Of a stretch of DNA of 44,044 bases, positions 17,583 to 26,229 are shown in pieces (the first letter of the stretch is position 1; each line of letters starts with the position of its first letter). Below the pieces are notes generated by a model. The model ran no database searches. It saw only the letters and a program-made list of their open reading frames with translations, and was not told the DNA's origin. A program made the translations under genes and the position numbers. The stretch covers positions 1 through 44,044 of the forward strand of contig JANXWV010000107.1 of assembly GCA_025350965.1 (NCBI GenBank). The letters run 5' to 3'. The stretch is from Rhizobacter sp. (GTDB lineage Bacteria; Pseudomonadota; Gammaproteobacteria; Burkholderiales; Burkholderiaceae_C).

Positions 17583-19186
17583 GGCAAGCCTTGGGGGAAG
17601 TCGGTGGGTGTCGAGTGTTTCGGGAGCTGCCTGTCGCCGGCAGATCGGCCGCGCTGCGGTCGCCTTCGACCTCGCGGCGGGGCCCCGCCTGGCGGCTCAC
17701 CGTTTGGGCCATGCCGCGTGGCCTTGTGGCCCGCGTGCTCTGTCCCGAAAACCTCAATGAAATCAACAGGTGCGCAGTTGTTGATTCGAGTCCAAGGGGC
17801 GCGATTCGCCGCGTCGGTGTGCTGCGCCTGGCGCCGTTGAATGCTCCACGTCTCGGTTCGCGTCTCGATGCTCACTGGCGCCGGCAGGTCGGCGGCGTGG
17901 GCGCTCAGGCCCTGCACCGCTCGCGCCGTCTCGCCGGCATAGCGCGTGCTCTCGCGCTCGCGGTACTGCACACGGAAGCGCAGGCCGTAGACCTCGCACG
18001 TGCGCAGCCACGCCGCGTAGTCGTTGTCCTTCGTCGCCTGGTGCGCTTCGCGCAGGGCGCGGCTTGCGAGGCCCTGGCCATCGTGGCGGAACAGCTCGCG
18101 CGTCGGTGTGATCGCAGGCACGCCGAAGAACTGGAATTGACGGATGCCCCACAGCCGCGACCACGCGACGATGCGGCGGGCCGCTTCATCGCCCTTGCAT
18201 TCGGTGTCGCTGTCTACGTCGAGGCCTTCGCCGTCGATGCTCTTTGAAACGTACTTGGCGACGTAGCCGACTGCGCTGCCTTTTGTGGGGTCGATGGCTT
18301 CGACCTTGAAGCGGTGCAGAGCTGCGCCTGGCTCGTTCGGGCTGTCGGCGAGCGCATAGGCCCGCACCGTGGCGAGCAGCTGGGCGGCGTGCTCTGGTGC
18401 GGTGAACACGAGCACGTGCCAATGCGGGCAGGCGTCGTGGTGCGGCTCCACCACGCGTAGGCCGTAGATCGACAGGCCCTGGTGCTGCGCGTTGCGCATG
18501 GCCTTGCGCCAAACGTCATTCAGGTAAGCCTGTGCCTGGCGCGGGTTCGTGCCGTCATGGTTGACGTTCGCCCGGCCGGTGCTGTGCATCGGGTGCATGC
18601 GGCTTGGCGCCGTGATGGTCAGGAAGTGGGCTTCATGGCCCTTGTTCAGCGCGTGCTGCTCGATGCCCTTGATGCGAACCATCATGGCTTTGCGACGGTT
18701 CACCGGGTTCGCCTGGCTGGTAGCGATCAGCTCGGAAAGCGGGATGACCTCGCCGGTGTTTTGGTTCAAAGCCTCGAAGGCTTCGAGGGTCTCTGCAAGC
18801 TGGCGTCGCCGGTGCTCAAAGCGCCGAAGGGACTTGCCCGAAACGTAGGCCGATGCGTGCCGGTGAACCGCACCGCGCCGAATCTCCAACAGCTCGCAGG
18901 CCTGGAAGCGTTTGCGCAACTGGCGCCGCCACCACATCGGGTCTTGCATGCGGTTCACCTGTTGCGCGAAGGCATCCCGGTTCGGGACGCGCACACGTTG
19001 CCGCAGGGCGATGCGCCGCAGGATGCCGCGTGCGACGGATTCGGGCGTGCCCATCGCCGCCCACATTTCGGCGTGCCGTTGCACCTGGTCGGCAAGGCGT
19101 GCCGCAACGTTGGCGAGTTCTTCGCCGGTCAGGTCGAAGGCTTGCGCCAGCTCGGCAAGCGCGGGGCGCGTGGCTTGTGCGTGCAT
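17576..19186 (-). CDS. rep: Replication endonuclease, phage P2 gpA family (HUH, two tyrosines)
   Basis: The 536-residue product matches the phage replication gene A protein family. Motif 1 is HFLTITAPSRMHP (187-199), the HUH metal site is PHWHVLV with H255 and H257, and the catalytic tyrosines are Y308 and Y312 in GYVAKYVSK, the YxxxY arrangement of P2 gpA and phiX174 A. FKVEAIDPTKGSA and WGIRQFQFFGVPAITPTREL are further family stretches. Such enzymes nick one strand of the origin, attach covalently to the 5' end and drive rolling-circle replication with host Rep helicase and polymerase III. It is shorter than P2 gpA (about 760 residues). I found no P2-like nick site by eye. Ribosome-binding site is weak (AGG). 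Confidence 0.92.
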   Translation of the reverse strand: MHAQATRPALAELAQAFDLTGEELANVAARLADQVQRHAEMWAAMGTPESVARGILRRIALRQRVRVPNRDAFAQQVNRMQDPMWWRRQLRKRFQACELLEIRRGAVHRHASAYVSGKSLRRFEHRRRQLAETLEAFEALNQNTGEVIPLSELIATSQANPVNRRKAMMVRIKGIEQHALNKGHEAHFLTITAPSRMHPMHSTGRANVNHDGTNPRQAQAYLNDVWRKAMRNAQHQGLSIYGLRVVEPHHDACPHWHVLVFTAPEHAAQLLATVRAYALADSPNEPGAALHRFKVEAIDPTKGSAVGYVAKYVSKSIDGEGLDVDSDTECKGDEAARRIVAWSRLWGIRQFQFFGVPAITPTRELFRHDGQGLASRALREAHQATKDNDYAAWLRTCEVYGLRFRVQYRERESTRYAGETARAVQGLSAHAADLPAPVSIETRTETWSIQRRQAQHTDAANRAPWTRINNCAPVDFIEVFGTEHAGHKATRHGPNGEPPGGAPPRGRRRPQRGRSAGDRQLPKHSTPTDFPQGLPC

Positions 19187-19195
19187 GGCCTGGCG

Positions 19196-19423
19196 TCAGT
19201 GCGGGTAGACCGGGCGCAACTCGACCGGCTCGCCCGTGGCCTGGATCACCTGGCGCCCTGCGGCGCGCGCTTCGGGGTCGGGCAAGGTGCAGGCTTGGGT
19301 GCTGTCGCCCGTGGCCTCGAAGGTGCCTTCCGTGTCCTGCAAGGCCCTCACGTAGACGCCACGCTGCGGCATGAACAGCGCGTAGCGCATCGGCTTGAGA
19401 AGCGGTCGAGAGTGGGTGAACAT
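19196..19423 (-). CDS. Small unknown protein upstream of rep
   Basis: A 75-residue protein with no recognised family (YALFMPQRGVYVRALQDTEGTF; QVIQATGEPVELRPVYPH). The Gly/Tyr/Val-rich N-terminal half looks like a small beta sheet. The ATG at 19423 is preceded by a good GGAGG, which supports translation; 9 further in-frame codons upstream are unlikely. It ends 9 bp before the rep start, so it is probably translated with rep. Confidence 0.65.
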   Translation of the reverse strand: MFTHSRPLLKPMRYALFMPQRGVYVRALQDTEGTFEATGDSTQACTLPDPEARAAGRQVIQATGEPVELRPVYPH

Positions 19424-19532
19424 GGCACCTCCGGGCAAGGCTCCGCCCATCGCGGCTCGAAAGCCGCAGTTCGCGGTATGTGGGGGATGGGGGGCCCTCA
19501 GGCCCCGCCGTGTGGCTGGGTCGGGCTGGTGG

Positions 19533-20255
19533 TCAGCCGAACAGCGCGGCCATCAGCGTCTTGGCGGGCTTGTGTGCCGCTCGTCGGGCTTTGGCTTCTC
19601 GACTTCCATCGACCGACAAGTGCGCGTCCGCTTGGCTCCGGTGCAAGAAGTCGGCTTGGGTCTTCGGGGGGTCGCCACCAGTTAGCACTGAGGGCTTCGG
19701 GGCGCCGCCAATGTCGCGCCCGAACAGTCGAGCGAACTGCGCGCCGTTCTCGGCAAGCAGCTTCAAGGCTTCGGCGTGGCGTGCATGGCTCTCGTCGGTG
19801 AGCCCGCCGAACAGGCCGAACGCGAGTGGCTCGCGCAACAGCTCTTCGGCCTTCTGTTCGTTGGCGTCGATGAGGTCGAGGGCTTCGCCCATCTGCGGGT
19901 CTTGCAGGGCGATACGCATGTGATGCAGTTCGGCCTTTTGCGGTCGGCTGCCGCGCTGGCTCGCTTGGTTCGGCGCGGACTCACCAACAACGCCGGAAGG
20001 GAAGACGCTACCGCTTCCCTTGGCCTTCGCGCCGGGCACTGGGGTGTCGTCGAACTGGAAGCCGCGCTCTTCGTAGAAGGCGCGCAGGTCTTCGAGGAAC
20101 GGCGCATCGGGGATGTAGTTCCCCGCCTCGAAGCGCTTAATTTTGTGCAGTGGAAGTCCGCACGCCTCGGCGGCTTTGGACTGTGATAGCCCGAAGTAGT
20201 TACGTGCGGCGCGGGCTTGGTCGGCCTGCAAGGGAAGGTTTTGAATGTCGAACAT
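19533..20255 (-). CDS. XRE-family HTH regulator of the element
   Basis: The 240-residue product begins with a Cro/C1-type helix-turn-helix: ARAARNYFGLSQSKAAEACGL, then HKIKRFEAGNYIP (about residues 14-50). The remaining 180 residues are hydrophilic with an Ala/Glu-rich helical segment and a basic tail, with no recognised ligand domain. AAGGAG lies 8 nt before the ATG. Upstream (20291-20319) is a promoter whose -35 overlaps a perfect 12-bp palindrome, a likely operator for this protein or the repressor encoded at 20346. Being first in the run toward rep and int, it may control switching between integrated and replicating states; that is inference. Confidence 0.82.
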   Translation of the reverse strand: MFDIQNLPLQADQARAARNYFGLSQSKAAEACGLPLHKIKRFEAGNYIPDAPFLEDLRAFYEERGFQFDDTPVPGAKAKGSGSVFPSGVVGESAPNQASQRGSRPQKAELHHMRIALQDPQMGEALDLIDANEQKAEELLREPLAFGLFGGLTDESHARHAEALKLLAENGAQFARLFGRDIGGAPKPSVLTGGDPPKTQADFLHRSQADAHLSVDGSREAKARRAAHKPAKTLMAALFG

Positions 20256-20290
20256 GAAGACTCCTTTTAGTGTGGCATCCTGACACCACG

Positions 20291-20319
20291 ACTATAGAGC
20301 AACTTCTGGCAAGTGTCGA
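20291..20319 (-). promoter_or_regulatory. Promoter of the element's rep-int operon
   Basis: On the minus strand -35 TCGACA (20314-20319) and -10 TATAGT (20291-20296) are separated by 17 bp and followed by AAGGAG and the XRE gene. Confidence 0.6.
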
Positions 20320-20333
20320 TATATCGAGCAACT
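20297..20333. promoter_or_regulatory. Candidate operator: palindrome TCGATATATCGA between two GAGCAACT repeats
   Basis: The perfect palindrome at 20316-20327 overlaps the -35. GAGCAACT is repeated at 20297-20304 and 20326-20333 (29 bp apart). This is the layout expected for repressor binding over a promoter; the cognate protein is not determined. Confidence 0.55.
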
Positions 20334-20345
20334 CACTGTCGAGAC

Positions 20346-21035
20346 TCAAGACTTCTTGTCTTTCCGCTCCGGGTCCGGGTACAGCACAACACCACCATCA
20401 ACTTCGCCCTCGTCATTCATGCGAAGGCGATTGCCAAAGGTTGATCCCTGATGCCGCGATAGCTGAAGCGCAATGTCCTCTAGGCGCGATGAACTCGGCT
20501 CTGCGCCTGCACTGGGGTCCTTGAACGTAGCGCTCCAAATCTCCGGAGTGAGCATCCCCGCCAGCATGCGCAAGCCTCCGAGCCGCACGTCGCCAAGTTG
20601 TCGCCCGGCGAGGGACAGCGCAAGACTCATCAAGGCGTCGCGTTCATGCCCTTTCAGGGCAGACAAGATCACGGCTGTCTCGACTGCTTGCCGGAACTCT
20701 GCCCCCGAATCCGCCGTAAGTCTCTCCAATGCGGGGTGAGACGTTTGGAACGGATGTTCCAGGCCAAACAACAACTTGTTCGGGCTGACAGTCAGAGTCT
20801 CACAGATGATTCGCAGCTCGCGGGCGCCCGGTCGAGAGCTTTCCGATTCGTACCCGATCAGGGCAGTTCGTGAGATCCCTTTGCCTTCAGGATCGACCCA
20901 CTTCGAGCGGGTCGCTACAGCCTGCTGACTCAATCCAACGGCCTCGCGCGCCACTTTGATTCTCTGGCCGAAGGTATCGCCCTCAGCACCTGCTGAGGTC
21001 ACCGGTTTGGGAGGGTTTGGCGTTGTCTTCGACAT
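20346..21035 (-). CDS. XRE-family repressor of the element
   Basis: The 229-residue product has a Cro/C1-type domain at residues 22-90 (FGQRIKVAREAVGLSQQAV; ISRTALIGYESESSRPGARELRIICETLTVSPNKLLFG). The C-terminal half has predicted helices (LSALKGHERDALMSLALSLAG) but no visible S24-type Ser/Lys self-cleavage motif, so the inducing signal is unclear. It is the first gene after attR and probably keeps the element quiet. Its upstream region carries the third GTTCTACAAA motif at 21081, so integrase binding there could affect its expression. The ribosome-binding site is not obvious. Confidence 0.8.
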   Translation of the reverse strand: MSKTTPNPPKPVTSAGAEGDTFGQRIKVAREAVGLSQQAVATRSKWVDPEGKGISRTALIGYESESSRPGARELRIICETLTVSPNKLLFGLEHPFQTSHPALERLTADSGAEFRQAVETAVILSALKGHERDALMSLALSLAGRQLGDVRLGGLRMLAGMLTPEIWSATFKDPSAGAEPSSSRLEDIALQLSRHQGSTFGNRLRMNDEGEVDGGVVLYPDPERKDKKS

Positions 21036-21080
21036 GGGCTGTTCGGGAACTCGACAGCCTCAAAGGATACACGCGCGAAC

Positions 21081-21090
21081 GTTCTACAAA
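21081..21090 (+). repeat. Third GTTCTACAAA motif, right side of the att core
   Basis: It shares 10 bases with the two copies near attL, and the next bases (CCGG) resemble those after copy 1 (TCGG). In the excised circle it would lie 107 bp from the 47-bp core, and copies 1 and 2 on the other side. Confidence 0.55.
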
Positions 21091-21197
21091 CCGGGTCTAA
21101 GGGCGTCGCGCTCCCTATGAAGCCGAACCGCCATAGGCCGGCGATCTGTAGATCAAACGTGGGCCTAAGTGCAACCGGGCGGCGACCTTTCGCGGGC

Positions 21198-21244
<47 letters not shown>

Positions 21245-21314
21245 ATTTCAGGGGCTTGCCAGTCGATGACCGGCATGCCCTTTGTCATTTCGGCGCAAGA
21301 GTTTCCGGCGCCGA

Positions 21315-21623
21315 TCAGCGGTAGAACGCCTCCACCTTGCCCTTGAGCTTGAGCGTCAGTGGGCGCCCCTTGCGATCAATCGCTTTGCCCGCGGGAACCT
21401 TGACCCAGCCTTCGCTGAGACAGTACTCCTCGACATCGAAGCGCTCCTTGTCGTTCAGGCGGATGCCGATCTCGTGCTCGAACACGGCGGCCACGTGATG
21501 CGGGCTGCGCGGGTCGACCGACAGGTGGTCGGGCAGCGCGGGGCGCTCGGCCGCAGCCGTGCCGGTGGCGAGTGAGGTGTCGACAGGGGTGGCGACTTGG
21601 GTGTCAATGTCTGCGTCGTTCAT
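21315..21623 (-). CDS. DUF3297 family protein
   Basis: The 102-residue product has an Ala/Thr-rich variable N-terminus and then the conserved DUF3297 region: ALPDHLSVDPRSPHHVAAVFEHEI split around RLNDKERFDVEEYCLSEGWV and RKGRPLTLKLKGKVEAFYR. The family is small, widespread in proteobacteria and has no established function. I chose the ATG at 21623, with GAGA about 6 nt upstream, over a GTG five codons earlier. It is the first chromosomal gene after attR and ends 14 bp after the yebC stop in the same direction, so it is probably its downstream partner. Confidence 0.85.
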   Translation of the reverse strand: MNDADIDTQVATPVDTSLATGTAAAERPALPDHLSVDPRSPHHVAAVFEHEIGIRLNDKERFDVEEYCLSEGWVKVPAGKAIDRKGRPLTLKLKGKVEAFYR

Positions 21624-21652
21624 GGCGGTCTCGTTCACGGTGTCTTGCGCGC

Positions 21653-22384
21653 TCAGGCCTGCAGCCCGGCAAACACGTTCTGCACATCTTCGTTCGCGTC
21701 GAGCGCGGCGAGAAAGGTTTCTACTTCGTCGAGTTGTTCGGCGCTCAGGCTGCTGGCCGAAACGGGGCTCTTGGGCTTGTAGCCGAGCTTGGCCGACAGC
21801 ACGCTGAAGCCCTGCGCGGGCAGGGCGCGGCTGACGAGGTCGAGGTCGCCCGGGTCGGTCAGGAACATCGTGGTGCCTTCATCGGCCGGCTCGAAGTCTT
21901 GTGCGCCGGCTTCGATGGCGGCCAGTTCGGGGTCTGCGGCCGCAACCGGACCGCCACCGGCGGCCTGCGCCGGCTCGGCCTCGATCATGCCGACGTGGTC
22001 GAAGTCCCACGCCACCGAGCCGGACGCGCCGAGCTGCCCCTTGCGGAACAGCACACGCATTTCCGAGGCGGCGCGGTTCAGGTTGTCGGTCAGGCACTCG
22101 ACCATCACCGGCACGCGGTGCGGTGCAAAGCCTTCGTAGAGCGCGTACTCGAAGTGCACTGCTTCACCGGTCAAGCCTGCGCCCTTCTTGATGGCGCGGT
22201 CGAGCGTTTCTTTCGGCATCGACACCTTGCGCGCCTGCTCGACCACGAGCCGCAAGCGTGCGTTCGCGGCCGGGTCGTGGCCGCCTCTGGCCGCGATCAT
22301 GATGTCTTTGGCCAGCTTGCCGAACAGCCGGCCCCGGGCGTTTGCCGCCACGTCTTTGTGCTTTGCTTTCCACTGCGCGCCCAT
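21653..22384 (-). CDS. yebC: YebC/PmpR-family protein
   Basis: The 243-residue product starts with the family signature [19 protein letters not shown] and contains [18 protein letters not shown], the three-domain YebC fold. Members were first described as DNA-binding regulators (PmpR, quorum sensing), and more recent work on YebC-family members points to ribosome association that relieves stalling at polyproline. The MGAQWK start rather than MAGHSK resembles the YebC-II branch. An acidic Ala/Glu insert near 155-170 is unusual. It lies 16 bp after cnoX in the same direction. Confidence 0.93.
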   Translation of the reverse strand: MGAQWKAKHKDVAANARGRLFGKLAKDIMIAARGGHDPAANARLRLVVEQARKVSMPKETLDRAIKKGAGLTGEAVHFEYALYEGFAPHRVPVMVECLTDNLNRAASEMRVLFRKGQLGASGSVAWDFDHVGMIEAEPAQAAGGGPVAAADPELAAIEAGAQDFEPADEGTTMFLTDPGDLDLVSRALPAQGFSVLSAKLGYKPKSPVSASSLSAEQLDEVETFLAALDANEDVQNVFAGLQA

Positions 22385-22400
22385 CGTTGATTCCCCAGTT

Positions 22401-23342
22401 TCAGAACACGACCATGCTGAGGCGCCGGCGGTAGGTGTCGATCAGCGGGTCGGACGGGATCACCGCCTGCTTGCCCGAGAGTTCGAGCGTGCCTTTGGCG
22501 GCCGCCTCGGCCTTCACGGGCTTGGGCTTTTGCATCAGCTCCAGGATCGCGACGTAGGTCTTGCGCGCAAGCTCGTCATGCCAGGTCTTGTCGCGCATCA
22601 TGATCTCGAGCAACTCGTCCATGGCCTGCGTGAACTGCTGTGCCGCGAAGTGGACCTGCGCGCGTTCGAAGCGGGCGTCGAAGTCGCGCTTGTTCGTCGC
22701 GAGCGCAGCGTCGATCGCCGCCGGCGGGCGCGCCACAGCCGCCTTCTCGCAGGCGCTGAGCCAGTGCCCGCAGGCCACCAGGCGCGGGTCGAGCGCGTAG
22801 GTGGACGCGACCTCGTCGAACACACCGCGCGCCTCGTCGAGATGGCCCCTACCGATGAGTGCACGCAGCAAGTCGTAGCGCGCGGTGTCGTTCGTGGGGC
22901 TGAGCGCCAGCGCCTCTTTCAGCCGGGCCAGGGCGGCCTCGGGGTCGCCCTCGGTGAGCAGGGCCCGGGCGGCTTCGATGTCGTCTTCGGCGGCGGCTTC
23001 GTCGGCGCTTGCCACGTGCTTGTCGAGGAACTCGCGGATCTGCGCTTCGGGCAGTGCGCCGACGAAGCCATCGACCGGCTGCCCGCCCTTGAACAGCACG
23101 CAGAACGGGATGCTGCGAACGCCGAACATCTGCGACAGCTGGCCGGCGATTTCCGGCTGGTCGTCCGAGTTGAGCTTGGCGAGCTTGAAGCGCCCTGCAT
23201 AGGCCACTTCGAGCTTTTCGAGCATCGGGCCGAGCGCCTTGCACGGGCCGCACCACGGCGCCCAAATGTCCAGCAGGATCGGCTGCTCCTGCGAGGCCTT
23301 GATCAGGTCGGTTTCGAAGTTCTGCATCGAGATGTCGGACAT
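22401..23342 (-). CDS. cnoX: Thioredoxin-TPR chaperone CnoX/YbbN-like
   Basis: The 313-residue product joins an N-terminal thioredoxin domain (1-110; [14 protein letters not shown] with C31 and C34) to TPR-like repeats (about 120-290; [30 protein letters not shown]). In E. coli CnoX is a holdase that protects proteins from HOCl stress and hands them to GroEL; there the site is SxxC and redox-inactive. Here the CGPC motif is complete, so it could act as both chaperone and dithiol reductase. It is divergent from purE across 145 bp. Confidence 0.92.
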   Translation of the reverse strand: MSDISMQNFETDLIKASQEQPILLDIWAPWCGPCKALGPMLEKLEVAYAGRFKLAKLNSDDQPEIAGQLSQMFGVRSIPFCVLFKGGQPVDGFVGALPEAQIREFLDKHVASADEAAAEDDIEAARALLTEGDPEAALARLKEALALSPTNDTARYDLLRALIGRGHLDEARGVFDEVASTYALDPRLVACGHWLSACEKAAVARPPAAIDAALATNKRDFDARFERAQVHFAAQQFTQAMDELLEIMMRDKTWHDELARKTYVAILELMQKPKPVKAEAAAKGTLELSGKQAVIPSDPLIDTYRRRLSMVVF

Positions 23343-23451
23343 GTTCTTGCTTTCTCTTGCTGTCTTTGGCGTTCGGCTCGGGTCGCCGAGGTCGCGTCGG
23401 TCGGGGGGTGTGATGGCTGCGGTGCCCGGCGGCAGGTGGCTGCGCGCCGCC

Positions 23452-23457
23452 TACAAT
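23452..23457 (+). promoter_or_regulatory. Probable -10 of the purEK operon
   Basis: TACAAT lies 31 bp before the purE start codon. No good -35 is visible at 17 bp, so an activator or weak promoter is possible. Confidence 0.4.
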
Positions 23458-23487
23458 TCAAGGCTCATCAGCACCTTGGAGCGACCC

Positions 23488-23985
23488 TTGAGCAGCGCCC
23501 CTGTGGTGGTCGGCGTGGTGATGGGTTCCAGCAGCGACTGGGAAACCCTGCGCGCCGCCACTGACATTCTCGCCGAGTTCGGCGTCCCTCACGAAGCCCG
23601 CGTCGTCTCGGCGCACCGCATGCCCGACGACATGTTCGCGTATGCAGAAGCGGCTGCTGCGCGCGGGCTGCAGGCCATCATCGCCGGGGCTGGTGGCGCA
23701 GCACACCTGCCCGGCATGCTGGCCGCGAAGACGACCGTGCCGGTGCTCGGTGTGCCGGTGGCAAGCCGCCACCTGAGTGGGGTCGATTCACTCCATTCGA
23801 TCGTGCAGATGCCCAAGGGCATTCCGGTTGCCACGTTTGCCATCGGCGCTGCCGGCGCGGCCAACGCGGCGCTGTTCGCGGTGGCCATGCTGGCCAACCA
23901 CGACGCCGGTCTGCGCGCACAACTCGACGCCTACCGCGCCCGCCAGACCGAAGCGGCGCGGGCGATGACGGCCGAGTTGAAATGA
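23488..23985 (+). CDS. purE: N5-carboxyaminoimidazole ribonucleotide mutase PurE
   Basis: A class I PurE of 165 residues that converts N5-CAIR to CAIR in purine synthesis. It shows GSSSDWETL (13-21, phosphate binding), SAHRMPD with catalytic H43 and [14 protein letters not shown] chose TTG at 23488: GGAG lies 6 nt upstream, the resulting length is standard, and no ATG precedes the conserved [11 protein letters not shown] start closely enough. Followed 10 bp later by purK, its pathway partner. Confidence 0.95.
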   Translation: MSSAPVVVGVVMGSSSDWETLRAATDILAEFGVPHEARVVSAHRMPDDMFAYAEAAAARGLQAIIAGAGGAAHLPGMLAAKTTVPVLGVPVASRHLSGVDSLHSIVQMPKGIPVATFAIGAAGAANAALFAVAMLANHDAGLRAQLDAYRARQTEAARAMTAELK

Positions 23986-23995
23986 CTCTGCTGCA

Positions 23996-25198
23996 ATGAC
24001 CGACCACAAGCAGGCGGTGCCGGCGCCCTTCATCGTGCCCGGCCCCTCGCTGGGCGAAGGCTCCCCGCCGATCACCCTCGGTGTCATGGGCGGCGGCCAG
24101 CTCGCCCGCATGTTCGTGCACGCCGCCCAGCAGATGGGTTATGCCACGGCCGTGCTCGATGCCGACGCGGCCAGCCCTGCGGGCCTTGTGGCGCATCACC
24201 ACATCCGCACCGGCTACCTCGACGCCGCCGGCCTCGCCCAACTCGCGCAGTGCAGCGCCGCCATCACCACCGAGTTCGAGAACGTGCCGGCGGCCGCTCT
24301 CGCCACGCTCGCGTTGCAGCGGCCCGTGTCCCCCGCTGCCGAGGCCGTGGCCGTGTGCCAGGACCGCGCTGCCGAGAAAGCGCACTTCGCGCGCAGCGGC
24401 GTGCCGTGCGCGCCGTACGCCTGCATCGAGACCGATGCGCAACTGGCAGCCGTGGATGCCGCCTTGCTGCCCGGCATCCTGAAGACCACGCGCCTGGGCT
24501 ACGACGGCAAGGGGCAGGCCCGGGTGGCCGACCGCGCGGCGTTGGCGCTGGCCTGGGCCGCGCTCGGCCGCGTGCCCTGCGTGCTGGAACAGATGCTGCC
24601 GCTGGCTTGCGAGATCAGCGTGATCGTGGCGCGCGGTGCATCGGCCAAGTCGGTGCATTTGCCGGTGCAGCAGAACCTGCACCGCGCCGGCGTGCTGACC
24701 ACCACCACCGTGCCGGCCCCCGACGTGCCGGCCGAGGTGCAGCAGCGCGCCATCGCTTCGGCGCATGCCATCGCCGCCACGCTGAACTACGTCGGCGTGC
24801 TCTGCGTCGAGTTCTTCGTGCTCGAAGGTGGTGTGCTCGTCGCCAACGAGATGGCGCCGCGCCCGCACAACTCGGGCCACTACAGCATCGACGCCTGCGA
24901 CGTGTCGCAATTCGACCTTCAGGTGCGCGCCATGACGGGTGCGCCACTGGTGGCGCCGCGCCTGCACTCGCCGTGCGTGATGCTCAACCTGATGGGTGAC
25001 TTGTGGTCGGAAAGCGGCCATGCGCCCGACTGGGCCGGCGTGCTCGCCTTGCCTGGCGCGCACCTGCACCTGTACGGCAAGGCCAGCGCGCGGCCGGGCC
25101 GCAAGATGGGCCACCTGACCGTGACCGCTGCCAGCGCCGAGCAGGCCGGCGCGGTGGCCCGCCAGGCGGCGGCTGTGCTCGGCATCGGGGCCTGGTGA
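23996..25198 (+). CDS. purK: N5-carboxyaminoimidazole ribonucleotide synthase PurK
   Basis: The 400-residue ATP-grasp enzyme makes N5-CAIR from AIR, bicarbonate and ATP, supplying PurE. The N-terminal fold begins at LGVMGGGQLARMF (about residue 28), then TTEFENVP, the ATP-grasp lysine in ILKTTRLGYDGKGQ, E in LEQMLPLACEISVI and EMAPRPHNSGH (about 283), which holds metal ligands. The first 25 residues are a non-conserved leader; a later start is possible but no better one is seen. Stop is 3 bp before the next gene. Confidence 0.95.
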   Translation: MTDHKQAVPAPFIVPGPSLGEGSPPITLGVMGGGQLARMFVHAAQQMGYATAVLDADAASPAGLVAHHHIRTGYLDAAGLAQLAQCSAAITTEFENVPAAALATLALQRPVSPAAEAVAVCQDRAAEKAHFARSGVPCAPYACIETDAQLAAVDAALLPGILKTTRLGYDGKGQARVADRAALALAWAALGRVPCVLEQMLPLACEISVIVARGASAKSVHLPVQQNLHRAGVLTTTTVPAPDVPAEVQQRAIASAHAIAATLNYVGVLCVEFFVLEGGVLVANEMAPRPHNSGHYSIDACDVSQFDLQVRAMTGAPLVAPRLHSPCVMLNLMGDLWSESGHAPDWAGVLALPGAHLHLYGKASARPGRKMGHLTVTAASAEQAGAVARQAAAVLGIGAW

Positions 25199-25201
25199 AC
25201 C

Positions 25202-26182
25202 GTGCGGCTTGACGGCACCGAGCCGGCCGCCATCGCGCAGGCGGCATCCTTGCTCGCGCAGGGCGAGCTGGTCGGGTTCCCGACCGAAACCGTCTACGGC
25301 CTGGGCGCGCGTGCCGATGACGATGCGGCGGTCGCGAAGATCTTTCTCGCCAAGGGCCGCCCGGCTGCGCACCCGTTGATCGTGCACGTGGCCGATGCCG
25401 CCAGTGCGCTCGCCTTTGCAGCGCAGTTGCCCGCCGTCGCGCAGCGCCTGATCGATGCGTTCTGGCCCGGGCCGCTGACCGTGATCGTGCCGCGCGCCGA
25501 GGGCATGGGCCAGGCCGCGGCCGGCGGGCAGAACAGCATCGGCCTGCGTTGCCCCGACCACCCCGTGGCGCTCGGGCTTCTGGCGGCCGCCAAGGCCCTG
25601 GGCGTGGCCGGCGTGGCCGGGCCGAGCGCGAACCGCTTCGGCCGCGTCAGCCCCACGCGCGCGGCCCATGTGCAGGCCGAGTTCGGCGACGCGCTGGCGG
25701 TGCTCGACGGCGGTGCCTGCGGCGTGGGCATCGAGTCCAGCATCGTCGATTGCACGCGTGATGTGCCGGTGTTGTTGCGCCCGGGCACGTTGACGCGCGC
25801 GCGCATCGAGGCGGCGGCTGGCCAGCACCTGCGCGACCCCGACGCGAACGCGCCGCGCGCGCCGGGCACGCTGCTCGCGCACTACGCGCCCAACGCCAGG
25901 CTGCGGCTGATGGCGACCTCATTGCTCAACACAGCTTTACAGGTTCTCGGGGCGGCGCCCTCGGGCCTGGCGGTATATTCGCGCAGCAGGTTGGCTGGCT
26001 TCGCGCCGGCGGTGCGCATGCGCCGAATGCCTGCCGACCCGCAGGCCGCCGCGCAGGAACTGTTCGACGTGCTGCGCGAATTCGACGCCGAGGGCGTACA
26101 ACTCATCTGGGTCGAAGAGCCGCCGCCCGGGCCCGAATGGGACGGCGTGCGTGACCGCCTGCAACGTGCCAGCGCGTCGTGA
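25202..26182 (+). CDS. tsaC: L-threonylcarbamoyladenylate synthase, Sua5 type
   Basis: The enzyme forms threonylcarbamoyl-AMP from threonine, bicarbonate and ATP, the first step of the tRNA t6A37 modification. The YrdC domain (about 1-205) shows GFPTETVYGLGARA, KIFLAKGRPAAHPL, and VAGPSANRFGRVSPT. The C-terminal Sua5 domain (about 225-326) starts after the APGTLLAHYAP linker, so this is the long form rather than short TsaC. Start is GTG at 25202. tsaB, needed for the next step, is at 29176. Confidence 0.93.
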   Translation: MRLDGTEPAAIAQAASLLAQGELVGFPTETVYGLGARADDDAAVAKIFLAKGRPAAHPLIVHVADAASALAFAAQLPAVAQRLIDAFWPGPLTVIVPRAEGMGQAAAGGQNSIGLRCPDHPVALGLLAAAKALGVAGVAGPSANRFGRVSPTRAAHVQAEFGDALAVLDGGACGVGIESSIVDCTRDVPVLLRPGTLTRARIEAAAGQHLRDPDANAPRAPGTLLAHYAPNARLRLMATSLLNTALQVLGAAPSGLAVYSRSRLAGFAPAVRMRRMPADPQAAAQELFDVLREFDAEGVQLIWVEEPPPGPEWDGVRDRLQRASAS

Positions 26183-26229
26183 ACGCACGGGCATTCGCAC
26201 ACCCCCACACCCCGTTTTCGGAGCATTGA

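Noticed and set aside
15614..19186. Filamentous phage (inovirus) origin for the element
   Set aside because: No Zot-like ATPase, coat or small membrane protein genes; the Rep matches P2 gpA rather than inovirus RstA/gpII.
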